Below, in pieces: positions 45,809-56,265 of a DNA stretch of 64,000 bases (positions are counted from its first letter, which is position 1; each line of letters begins with the position of its first letter). Below the pieces are notes generated by a model. The model made no database searches, was not told the DNA's origin, and was given only the letters and a program-made list of their open reading frames with translations. This DNA comes from Vanilla planifolia (Eukaryota > Streptophyta > Magnoliopsida > Asparagales > Orchidaceae). The stretch is from positions 17,466,607-17,530,606 of the forward strand of contig CM043877.1 in assembly GCA_023846275.1 (NCBI GenBank), given 5' to 3'. Made by a program: the position numbers and the translations under genes.

Positions 45809-48679
45809 GCGTCCGGCGAAACCGAAATCTTTCGCCGGCGCTGGATCGGTCGTTTCACGTGCTGAATCGATCGAATCCGGCTCGGCTTCCGCCTCTCGGT
45901 CTCCCCCGCTCATTGGAAAACTTTACACAACCCCGACGACAAAAATTTATTTCTTACCTTATGGAAACCTTCGCCGGCCGTCACTGTCGCGTGCCGGAAC
46001 TTATAGAAATCCTCGCCGGCCGTTACTGTCGCGTGCCAATGCTCACGAAAATCCTCGTTGGATGTTACTATAGCGTCTACGCAAAAACAACAGTTGTCGG
46101 AAACTTCATCGTCGCACTCTGCAACCTCTTCGTCGGCGTTTTTCTCAGAAGTGCTTTTCCAAACGCATCTGGCTCGGCTTTTATAGACGCGCTTATCCGT
46201 CGCTTTGTGAACCGCGTTTTTGCAGAAAACCCCCTCTAAATTTTATATTTGCAAATATATCCTCCGCCAATCGGATTTGAACTAAGCCGACATTTAAAAT
46301 TTACAGATCTATCCTCTACGTTACAAATTTATCTCAAATCTTCAAAAATTCATAATTTATTCATTAGAGCTCTGAAAATTACAAATTAAACATCGTTAGA
46401 TTCGTCTCACAGAGCTCTTTCTATAAAAAAATATAAAAATACAAATAAGAGAAAACTAGGGCTGTTACACTACCTGTACGTTATGGTTACAGAATACTTA
46501 TCTGTGCTAGTGAGGGATTATGAGACCAAAAAATTGCTCGGATTCAGACATGGATGACACACGCCGCTAATTTCACACCTCTTCTACCCGGACGATGTTT
46601 TATTGTTTGCTCCTGCCACGCATGAGGCCGCGCGCGCTGTGCCGAGAATTATGAGAACCTTCAAGAAGTTGCAGGGTTGCACGTCAACTTTTTGAAATCC
46701 AAAGTATATTTTAGCAGGAACATCAGCAAGAGGAAAGCGAGGATGGTGTCGAGGAAACTACATATGGAGTAGGGCCGGATGCTCACGTACATCGGGGTCC
46801 CTATTGCAGCGAAGGGCCTGAGAAGAGCGGACCTTAACTTCCTGCTTCAGAGGATTGAAGCTGCGGTGGCCAATTGGCGGATTCGTCTGCTGCCCCTCGT
46901 GGGTAGAGCTGCCTTGGCCTCATTTGTTCTCACCACCATCCCAGGTCACATTTTGCATCACTATGTTGTGCCAGCGGGAGTAATTGATGAGATAGAAAGG
47001 AGAATTAGAAGCTTTCTATGGCACGGGACGAGCAGTGCACATATGATGCATTATGTGCCCTGGGACTGCGTCACTTTGCCGAAGACCGTCGGTGGGCTTG
47101 GGCTTAATGACTTCTGCCAATGGCAGCACGTGCTGCAAATGAAAAACTGCAAGCGTATTCTAAGTTGCGAGGCAAGCCTTTGGGTGGATACTATGAGGCG
47201 GAAGTACAAGATAACAAACCCTGTTATGAAAGTTCCCCAGAACGCATCCCATGCATGTAGGCTAGTGCTGGAGGCAATGCCAGAAGCGGTGTTGATCTTC
47301 GTATGGAGAATCGACAATGGGAGGACGGTGAGATTCGCGGAGGACAATTAGTTGGGCATCCTCCCATTATGCTGTTGGCCGACTTCATCAACATGAACAT
47401 CGTATGGCTGGTGAGCGTGGCTGAATGCATCACTGCAGCCGGGGTTTGGGACGTGGACAATATTCGTGCATGGACGGGCGAGGAGCTGATTGACAGAATT
47501 CTGCATCTCCCCAGAGCTCGGACGTCAGCTCAGGACACGCTCCTTCAGGCGCACACCTAGATGGAGATGGTCAATAGCGGGAGAATCTATATGCACATGG
47601 TGTGCAGAGCTGATGACACCATCAGGCGAAGTGGCCGGCGTCATGCGGACCAGATAAGGGGTCTTTAGAAGATCAAAGCAGTGTTGAGGGTGCGGATGTT
47701 CATGTGGCGAGTTGTCGGTGACTACCTCCCTACGACGGCGTGCTTGCCCGCAGGGGGATGCTCGAGAGTAGCAACTGTCAATGGGGCTACGCAGTGGAAG
47801 AGTCCACGCAGCATGTTTTTTGGGACTACCCGTGCGCCCAGGAACTCTGGGATGACTGCCAGGCCCGCAGGGTAGTGGCTGCGCTGGGATAGCCTCAGGG
47901 TGCGAGTGTCGGGTTGACCTTTCTTGACCGGATCATGAGGTTCGTCTGCTCGTCGGCGGCGTGATGTGGGGCTGACGCCAGGCATGCTGCCCCGTTGGCC
48001 ACCACCATGAATTATATCTGGGAAAGAAGGAATGCGATGAGGCATAACAATCCGCTGGTCAAGCCATGCAAGTTGCTACGAAAGATCAAGATTGAGGTAA
48101 TTACTGCAGTAAGATAATACAATTTTTATTCATCCCTGTCCAGCAGGAACCCTTGCAGCTCCTCGGGCCTGCTTGTAACCCATTGTTGGGTTCCCCCCTA
48201 ACAGGATCGATAAAAGTAAATTGTGACGCTGCAGTGGGGGACAACACTGTTGGCCTTGGCCTGGTGGTCAAAGACTACATGGGGAGGCTGCTCCTGGTGG
48301 CTGGTAAGAGGGTTTTCTCTCAAGCTGGTGAAGCAATGGAGGTCCAGGCTATGCTTGAGGCCCTCAACATGCTAAGGGGTTCCATTCCCCATTACAGTGC
48401 TGTGGAGATTCAGACTGACTCGATGATGGCGCTTTAGGAGGTCTGTAAGTTGATATCCCACCCCCCTGTGGGAGGCCATTTTGCTAAGACTATCAGCTAC
48501 GTGCTGCATACTGTAACGATTTCGTCTGGGAATGGGGGGAATCACTTCCTAAGCCCCTCATTAAACTTATGTTGTTAGATTTTATTTTTGATCCTCTGTG
48601 AGGATTTCATATGCGAAATCCTTTTGCAAGGCTTATGCTACTTTTTTAATAGTTTAATATATTATATATTGTCAAAAAT

Positions 48680-48693
48680 AGCATGAATGAGAG
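48680..48693 (+). repeat. LINE-B2 target-site duplication, 3' side
   Basis: AGCATGAATGAGAG. The sequence that follows matches copy A from 22820. Confidence 0.9.
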
Positions 48694-49359
48694 AAATCAA
48701 TGAATTTTCTTTTTTTGGGTTCTTAAAGTTATAAATTGGCTTGTATAAGTTATTTGCAAAATATTTTTTTTTGTCCTTAAGAACATGATTGATAATTCAT
48801 TGTATGCTCATGGGAGACGTAATGCATAATTACTAATCTATGAAACAAATTTCATTTTATTGTTTTGTACTTGCATGCCTCAATTTTTTTATGCTCGTTC
48901 TTGATCTATATTAAGCTAAGTAGTTATACATGTACACTACATGATAGATATTGATAGGCATAATTACTTAATACTTTTAAGGTTAGCATCGTCTAACTTA
49001 TGGAATAGAACATTTGTGTGGGTCTCACTAACTCAAAGCATCAAACAAAGTGGTTGAAACACAAGATTCAAGTTGTAATATATTTCTATACATTTTGTGC
49101 AAAGCAGAAGGAGCATTATTTTCTTCAAAATCTTTTAATATTTATATTATTTTGTTATTGATTCTCAAACTACTCATTCTCCAAAGCTAATTTGTCAGAC
49201 TTATGTCTTTTTTTTAATTCAATTCTTAAGAGGCCTTTTGAAGAAAAACTTTGCTAAAGAAGCTTGTGACATAAAATATTTGTCTTCTTTTTTTACACCA
49301 ATAGAGGTGATTGCACATATATTTGTCTTCATATATCTTATCAACTAATACCTATCACT
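48694..49359. other. Copy B tail between LINE-B2 and LINE-B3
   Basis: Non-coding. Parallels copy A 22820-23860, with one ~370-bp repeat unit fewer. Confidence 0.7.
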
Positions 49360-49366
49360 AATCTTC
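49360..49366 (+). repeat. LINE-B3 target-site duplication, 5' side
   Basis: AATCTTC, repeated at 55895-55901. Copy A has the unfilled site AATCTTTGCATAA at about 23864. Confidence 0.7.
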
Positions 49367-49878
49367 GATGTCTTATTATTGAAGGAGCTAACGAGAAGGA
49401 GCTGACGGGAAGGAGCTGACGGGAGCGACGGGAAGGAGCTGGCTTACGAAAACGTTGGTGATCAGCAACGGGAGGCGGGTTGGGTGCTCCAAGTCGGAGA
49501 TCTCGTGTTGGGCCACCTCGTGGGGCCTGAGATCTGGTGCCAGTGCCGCAAGTTCGGGAACGACGATGTGGGTCATCATTGCCTTATTCTGCTCCAGAGA
49601 GACGGTGCTGACGGAGGGGCGATGTGGCAGAGGAGCGGCGGTAGCTAGCGCACAATAGTCAAAGACCAACGACCAACGGTCGCATGTGCGTTGGCCACGT
49701 GTCAGTCTCGACCGTTGTGTTTTGCCAGCTGGTGGGTCTGGGAAATTTGAATTTGAACTGGACCCAGCAAGCGCAGGGGTGCTCGAACCGGATTAATAGC
49801 TTTTCTATCCCGCGGAGTACCATACCACTTCACCCTCGAGCTCGAGCTGCGCCTCCTGCAGCCCTAGCGTTACGGGAA

Positions 49879-51564
49879 ATGGCGGGGAGCAAGACCCGGA
49901 GGAGTAATAGGAAGACTCAGACTCCTGGAAGCAATTCTCCTACACGGGAGGCTTCCTCCTTAATGTCTGAGGGTGGCATATCGGTTGTAGAAGGAAAGCA
50001 ACATAACCCCCAAGGTTCTGACGTCGAGGGGGATATGCACTTGGGCCAGCAAGGCGCGCAGGAGGGAGGAGACACCATGGGGCCGATGGAGGAGCTTGTT
50101 ACCTCAGGGATTGTCCCTGCCCCTCAGGAACAGGGAGTCGCTGTTGTGGATGCTTTGGAGGGTTGTTCAGCGAGCAAGGCTCTGTAGGTGCCACTGGATT
50201 TGGAGTACAAGGAGGTGGAGGCCGTGGTGTACAAGCCTAGCAACGGGAAACTTGTTCAAAAGGATGCCGAGAATCACGCAGCTATCGCAACCAAGGTGAG
50301 CTTCAGGGAAGCCTTAACTACAAAAAAAAACGTCAATTACAACAGTCTGGTGACCTCACATGTGCTGCAAGGGAACATCGACTTCAAGGAGCGCGCCGCA
50401 GGAATTCCTGATTATGTGGAGGGAGGCGACGTGCTCATGTATTCGGACGCTTGCCAGCATCCCATCAAATTTCATAAATTCAATTTAGTTGGCCGAGTCT
50501 ACGGGAATACTCTTCCCTTTCCCGTCATTGCGTGGATATTGCTCAAGCGATGGGGCCACTACAAGAACTTCAAGGTTTTTTATCTATCCTCTAGCTGATT
50601 TTGCTTGCATTTTGAATCAATCAATGATTGGAACGACGTCTGGCTTGGCGGGCCGTGGCAGATCGTTGGCCAAGACATGGGGCTCGATATTTGGACGCAT
50701 GAGTTCTGTCCTAATTCTGCCTCTGTGATGCGCGCATCGATCTAGGTGTGTTTCCCGGGCCTCCCGCTTATCTACTGGGACGTAGACAACATTCTACGTA
50801 TAGCCAAGGCCATTGGTGAACCCTTCCTTCTTAATGGTTGGACTGCCGGATTGGAGCACTCTTCCTACGTGCGAGTGTGTGTTCGAATGGATCTTTCGAA
50901 GCCACTGAAATCGGGCATATGGCTCAATGGAGAATTCGGGAGGACCTATCAGAGCTTTGAGTACGAGGGGTTGCCGCAGATCTGCTTCACCTGCGGCCAT
51001 GTTGGACACTTGGTGAGCCACTGTAATAACCATGAGGCGGCGGGGTCTGCCTGTCCTGGCTTTCCCTCGTCTATGGTCGAGGGGCGGGTGTATTGCACGG
51101 GGGAGGTGGAGAAGGCCCTTGGCAAGGATAACCTTGAGGTGCCAGAAGGTACCTGTGATTCTTGTAAGTAGGAAGTGCATGCAAAAGGTACACATGGAGA
51201 GGAGCAAGGGCTGGGGCCTTGGATGCTTGTGCAGTGCAGGAGACCTAGCCGCAAAGGCCCTACTGTCATGGCTAGCTTGCCTCACGGGAAAGATGCTAGC
51301 CGCAGATCTGGCGGCCGCGATATTGCCAGCACGTATCGAGGAACCAGAAGCCTGTCCACGGAACGTGGTAGAAGCAGAGCAAAGTGGGCTCCAGAGTCTG
51401 GGGATAGTAAGGATACGAAGCGGATTAGCTAGGATAGCAACCCCTTGAGGGCGATGAACACGGGCCAGGTGGCCCGAGGTGAAGGGTGTATAGTGACTCT
51501 GCCCTTGGTACAGGTGGAACAAGCGGTGGATAAGCTCACCAACCCTGATGGGTTTGGCACTTAA
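49879..51564 (+). pseudogene. LINE-B3 ORF1 (gag-like), five nonsense codons
   Basis: A single frame of 561 codons from ATG (MAGSKTRRSNRKTQTPGSNS) to TAA. It has no frameshift, but stops at 50185, 50596, 50743, 51169 and 51430. Domain order: basic N-terminus; acidic linker; ISFREAL-like VSFREALTTK; a DUF4283-like domain (IKFHKFNLVGRVYGNTLPFP, then HFESINDWNDVWLGGPWQI); WLNGEFGRTYQSFEYEGLP; a CCHC knuckle CFTCGHVGHLVSHC near 50986-51027; and a Lys/Arg/Ser-rich tail. Expected to bind the LINE RNA. In B1 the codons at three of the stops are CAG, TGG and CAG. Confidence 0.85.
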
Positions 51565-51688
51565 TATGAGACTCTCTACGGGCTGCGCTTCATGGGGCGT
51601 AGCGGCCATCAAGGTGGTTGATGGTGGGAGTTGGGTCCTTAGCTAATGCTCGAGTGCCTGGAAGAACTGAACCTTTGCCAACATCAAT

Positions 51689-54600
51689 ATGCGAATTATC
51701 ATCTGGAACATTAGAGGTGCCAAGAAGGGGAAGTCAAGGAGCTATTTGCAATGTCTGGCTCGCGAGGGAAACGTGGATGTCGTGGTGCTTATGGAAACGA
51801 AGGCACAGTCCTTCTCCCAGCAAGGTGCGAACTGGATTTTAGGAAGGGACTGGGAGTTTGAGGCCCAACCCTCGTTAGGAATGTCTGCTGGCATCATCCT
51901 TTTGTGGAAGAAGGGGATCAGCTTTCGATCATGGCAGCCTCGGCTCACATGGTGGCGTGCTCGATCACCCATCGTGCTGACTGCAATCTTAATTGTTTTT
52001 TCTTTTATGGACCTAAAGATTACCATAAATGGCAGGAGATTTGGGACTCTATTCGGCTCTCTCATTGTGGTAACGACCCCCTCATTGTTGCAGGGGACCT
52101 GAACCTGGTCATGGCCCAAGAGGAGAAACACGGAGGGCGCCGATTCATTTACGGTAGGGATCAGCAAGACTTCGCTGACTTCATGCAGGACCTTCAACTT
52201 GCTGACCTGGGATTCTCCGGCAACTGGTTTACGTGGTGTAACAGGAAGCAGGGCGACGAGCGTATCCTAGAGCGGCTTGACCGTGCTCTAATGAATCCTG
52301 CTGGTCTGCTTGCATTCCCCGAGAGCTCAGTGAATCATCTTTGCCGGCTCAGGTCAGACCATTGCCCACTGCTGCTCAACTTGGGTGGCAGCAACCCGTG
52401 GCTGAAGTCCTACAGGTTGCTCTTTGAGAGCGTATGGCTTAACTTCCCACAATCTTTTCAAGTGGTGCATCAGGCTTGGCATAGGCGAGCGAAGGGAAAT
52501 CCCATGGAGATTGTCTCGACGAAGTTCAAGCGCTCCTTGCTGGCACTGCACAGATGGAGTCGGGAGGAGGTAGGGAATCTGGTTAACCGGAATAAGGAGC
52601 TGGCACGTGGCATTGATGAGCTGTAGTTTAGAGAGTCAAGGGAGGGCCTTTTTGAGGAGGACCAAGTGCGGCTCAGGAACATGGTTACTACCTTCCATCG
52701 TGGCTGCGCTCATGAGGAGCAGTGCTGGAGGCAGCGCGCCAAAGTTCACTGGGCGCAACTTGGGGATGACAACACGAGATTCTTTCACAATGTGGCTACG
52801 GCTCGGGCTCGGACGAATCGGATCACTATGCTGCGGGCGATGATGATAGGGTGACGGATTCTCCGGACAGTATTGGGCTGGTTGTCCTGGATTATTTTGA
52901 ACACAAATGGAGGTGCGGGGGCCCCGAGACCTTGCCGCATATTACCTCGCTCCCTGGCATTGTGGTTGCGGAGGCGGCTTCCAACCTCGGGGGCAGGGTT
53001 ACTAAGGACGAAATTATCGTGGCATTGGGGGGAATTAAGAGGAACAGAGCCCCGGGTAGCGACGAGATTTCTGCAGAGTTCTTGCACGGCTACTGGGCCA
53101 TTGCGTGCGATGATGTTATCAGTGCTGTGCTGGCGTTCTTCGAGGAATGCAGGCTTCCAGATGGCTGGAAGGATACTCTCGTCATGCTGATTCCAAAGAA
53201 GCAGGGGGCGTGTAGGCCGGAGCATTACCGGCCAATCAGCCTCACTAACACCATTTACAAGGTGGTGGCGCGTGTCCTTGTCGGGAGGCTGAAGCCGTTG
53301 ATGCCGGGACTTATCTCTCTTGAGCAAGCCGCGTTCATCTATGGGAGTAGCATCTTCGACAACATTAATATCGCGTAGGAGATGGCTGCGAAGATGCGCA
53401 CCTGCACTGCAGCATGGGGCCTTATGGCCGTGAAGCTTGACATGGAGCAGGCTTTGACCGTGTTCGCTGGGAGTTCCTGCTCGAGATGATGCTGGCCATG
53501 GGCTTCCCTCCCATTTGGCGCGATTGGATTGCTGCATGTATCAGAAGCCCGAGATTTGGTGTCCTCATTAATGGTGCTCGTCTCCCGTGGGTGGTTGCGC
53601 AGCGGGGCCTCCGGTAGGGCTGCCTGCTTTTGCCCTATCTCTATGTCCTGGCCACCGAGTATCTTTTGTGCTTGGTGAGGAATTACGAATCTCGACAGCT
53701 TCTTGGGTTCAGGCAGGGGCAGCACGCGCCGCGAATATCGCATCTCCTGTTCGCGGATGATGTCCTACTCTTTGCTCCAGCCACCCGCGTTGCTGCGCGC
53801 ACTGTCAGTAGCATCATGCGGGCTTTCGAGGAAGCCACTGGGCTGTGGGTCAACCTCGTGAAGTCCAGGGTCTTCTTCAGTTCTAAGTTCAGCAGAAAGA
53901 AGTCTAGGCTGATCCTTAGGAAGCTCCGCATGAAGCACGTCCGGACGCTTACCTACTTGGGGATCCCGATCGCCTCGAGGCGTTTGACCAAGGAAGACCT
54001 CAGCTTCCTGGTGTAGAGATTGGATGCCATGGTGGTCAACTGGCGCGTACGGCCGCTATCGCTTGCGGGCAGGGTCGTCTTGGCCTCCTCGGTCCTCAAC
54101 GCCATCCCCTCCCATGTTCTAAGACACTGTGTGGTGCCGGCAGGGATCCTCGATGATTTGGAGAGACGCATCAGAAAGTTCCTCTGGGGTGGGACCAACT
54201 GCACGAAGGCCATGCATTACGCGGCCTGGGATCGCATTACTCTGTTGAAGGCTGCGGGCGGGCTTGGCCTCCGTGACCTCTGCGTTTGGCACCGTGTGCT
54301 CCAAATGGACAATTGCAGACGTATCCTCAACCGTGAACCCAGTCTCTGGGTTGACACGATGAGGAGGAAGTACTCCATGAATGACCCGCTTATGAAGGTC
54401 CCCCGCAATGCGTCCTCTGTGTGCAAAATGGTGATGGGGGCGATGTCGAAGGCAATCTCATTATTTGTCTGGCGCATCGGCGACGGGCGGACGGTGAGGT
54501 TCTCAGAGGAAAACTGGCTTGGCGTCCTCCCTTAGTGCTGCTGGCCGACCTTCATCAATATGGATTCTCAATGGCTGGCCAGCGTCGCCGAATGCATCAC

Positions 54601-55821
54601 GGCTGTCAGGAACTGGAATACGTAAGTCATCCATACTTGGGCGAGCAAGGAGCTCATGGACCGGGTCTTGCACCTTCCGAGAGCCCTGAAGTCTACTTAG
54701 GATGTTTTGCTCTAGATGCATACCGAGAAGACACGAGTTGATTATGGTCGGATTTACTTGAGCATTGTTTGCAATGCTCGGAAGATCGGCAGGCGTGACA
54801 GCAGTAGGCCCATGGAGGAGATTCGTGGCATCTGGAAGATCAAAACTACGCCCAGGGTTCACATTTTTATGTGGAGGGTCGCCGGCGACTTCCTCCCTAT
54901 GGCGGCGTGGCTGGCCCGACGGGGGTTATGCAGGGACCCCATATGTCAGCTATGTTGCGCGGCGGAGGAGACCATGCAGCATGTATTTTGGGATTGCCTG
55001 CGTGCCCAAGACATTTGGGCTGATCGCCAGGCTCACGTGGCTTTGACTGAGCTGGGCTAGTCAACGAGTGTCGGCATACTGTTCATCGACCGACTTCTCT
55101 GGTTCGTCGGCTCGCCTAGTGGCGTCGTGGTGACGGGGAGTTGCATGCCGCCACATTAGCCACTACGATGTACTACATTTGGATTAGGAGGAACGCCGCC
55201 AGGCACAACAACCCGGTGCCTTTGCCGTGCTCTCTCATTTGGACTATCAAGATCTAAGTGAAATCTATTCTCAACCGACATACCTTCTATTCTTCCCTGT
55301 CCAGAGGGAATCCTAACAATTCTTCAGACTTGCTTGTTGCGTATGGTCGGCTTTCCCCCAACAGGATGGATAAAAGTTAATTGCGATGCTGCGGTTGGTG
55401 ACTCTATTGTTGGTCTGGGCATGATCGTGAGGGATTGCATTGGTAGACCTCACCTGGCAGCTGGCAAGAGGATGTTCTCCCAGGCGGTGGACATGATGGA
55501 GGCCCAGGCTTTACTTATGGCCCTTGATATGCTGATGGAATCCCTTCCCTTGTACCGTGCTGTGGAATTCCAAGCTGACTCAATGTCGACGCTATAGGTG
55601 GTGCATGAGACGATCTCCCACCCTCCTGTGATGGGTGCTTTTGCTGAGTCCATTCAGTCTGGAAGCTGTCCGATTCACCCATATCCTTAGAGACGGGAAC
55701 GCGCCAGCCGACTGGATCGCACAGGCTGCTTGCCTTAAGGAGTTTATTTGTGCCCCTGGGGACTCTCTCCCTAAGCCCCTGCTCAAGCTTATGTTGTCTG
55801 ATTTCACGTTCGATCCTCCTT
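51689..55821 (+). pseudogene. LINE-B3 ORF2: endonuclease-RT-zf-RVT-RNase H, frameshifted
   Basis: About 1380 codons before decay. Endonuclease: WNIRGAKKG, METKAQ, VAGDLNLVMAQ, RSDHCPLL. RT: IPKKQGACRPEHYRPISL, LEQAAFIYGSSIFDN, LDMEQA and an intact FADD box (HLLFADDVLLFAP, about 53735-53775). zf-RVT: CQLC-x8-H-x4-C near 54940. RNase H: KVNCDAAVGD, MEAQALL, FQADSM and HILRDGNAPADW, with the acidic residues retained. Small deletions near 51920, 52835, 53455 and 55655 shift the frame. At least ten in-frame stops, including 52624, 53376, 53615, 54014, 55058 and 55595. Stop at about 55821. Confidence 0.88.
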
Positions 55822-55861
55822 GAGGATCCTTCTTGTAACTCGTGTATGGCTTGGCCATTTT

Positions 55862-55881
55862 GATATAATATATATTATATC
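55862..55881. repeat. Perfect 20-bp palindrome at LINE-B3 3' end
   Basis: GATATAATATATATTATATC, identical to 39807-39826 and 6 bases before the A tail. Confidence 0.9.
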
Positions 55882-55894
55882 TACTTCAAAAAAA

Positions 55895-55901
55895 AATCTT
55901 C
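55895..55901 (+). repeat. LINE-B3 target-site duplication, 3' side
   Basis: AATCTTC, followed by sequence matching copy A from about 23871. Confidence 0.7.
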
Positions 55902-56265
55902 ACATAAAGAGCATTATTTTCTTAAAAAGCTTTCAATATTTATATGATTTTGCTATTGATTCTCAAACTACTCATCCTCTGAGGCTAATTTGTCAAACTA
56001 ATGTCTTTTTTTTAACTCAATTCTTAAGAGGCTTTTTGAAGAAAAACCTTGCTAAGTAAGCTTGATATTACAAAATATTTGTCCTTTTTTTTGACACCAA
56101 TAGAGGTGATTACACATGTTTTTTTGTCTTTCACTTATGATTTAATGACCAATTTGACTATGGATGCATTTACAAAGCATAACATGATCAAAATACTTTG
56201 AGTTAGCCAATTTCTTTAATTAAAGGCTTCCCTTGCATTTGCAACAAAGAGGAAATTTAAGATGA

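Larger units (their letters stand above)
44237..46469 (-). mobile_element. Solo LTR (2233 bp) inside LINE-B2
   Basis: Bounded by a perfect 5-bp target-site duplication, CTACC (44232-44236 and 46470-46474). Removing the insert plus one CTACC restores the RT frame exactly (CCCTACC then TGTACG). Ends are TGTCAAGCCC and GGGCTGTTACA, imperfectly inverted. Read on the - strand it starts TGTAACAGCCC, and a TATAAAAG lies near 46175-46185 as an LTR promoter would, which is why I place it on the - strand. No internal genes. Contains a tandem array (44805-45055), a GC-rich minisatellite (45580-45735) and a CT microsatellite. Confidence 0.85.
42281..48600 (+). pseudogene. LINE-B2 ORF2 remnant, split by a solo LTR
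   Basis: Starts MHFAVWNIRGVRDRKSRSYL. Endonuclease pieces: METKAQ, ARDLNLVM, GSDHFPLL. RT pieces: TAEFLHGYCAI, EHFWPISLCNTIYKVV, EQTAFIPGRSISDN, and KIDMEQAYDSVRWDFL with its catalytic Asp. The LTR interrupts right after CPLSPY (44236), and RT resumes at 46475 (LYVMVTEYLSVL). The active-site box reads YPDD (LFYPDDVLLFAP). The RNase H region at 48185-48437 keeps NCDAAVGD, MEVQAML and QTDSMMAL. Many stops and frameshifts. Confidence 0.82.
39854..48679 (+). mobile_element. LINE-B2: same family as B1/B3, carrying a solo LTR
   Basis: Full-length but decayed LINE-B member, about 6.6 kb without the 2.2-kb solo LTR (44237-46469). The 5' region (39860-40400) is built of imperfect GACGGGAAGCTGG-type motifs. 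ORF1 starts at 40419 and ORF2 at about 42281. The tail is TTTAATATATTATATATTG then CAAAAAT, a degraded form of the palindrome seen in B1 and B3. It lies head to tail directly behind LINE-B1 in the same target sequence. It is the most diverged of the three LINE-B copies. Confidence 0.88.
49367..55894 (+). mobile_element. LINE-B3: L1-type retrotransposon with RNase H
   Basis: The best-preserved LINE-B copy, 6.5 kb, with a 7-bp target-site duplication and an A9 tail. The 5' region has AAGGAGCTGACGGG motifs. ORF1 (49879-51564) holds one frame throughout. ORF2 (51689-55821) has four small deletions. The 3' end has the palindrome 55862-55881. A C-terminal RNase H of this kind is a known feature of one group of plant L1 elements. 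The copy is not active as it stands. Confidence 0.92.
27238..56265. repeat. Segmental duplication, copy B (expanded by LINEs)
   Basis: Partner of 14237-24236. Similarity is continuous in order: 3' flank (27238-27960), transporter gene, promoter flank (to about 30335), then after LINE-B1/B2 the tail resumes at 48681, and after LINE-B3 it resumes at 55895 and runs to about 56265. About 24 kb of the 29 kb is later insertions. Confidence 0.8.

Noticed and set aside
45485..45913. Arg/Glu-rich frames on both strands around 45.5-45.9 kb
   Set aside because: Generated by a GC-rich minisatellite and a CT repeat inside a solo LTR.
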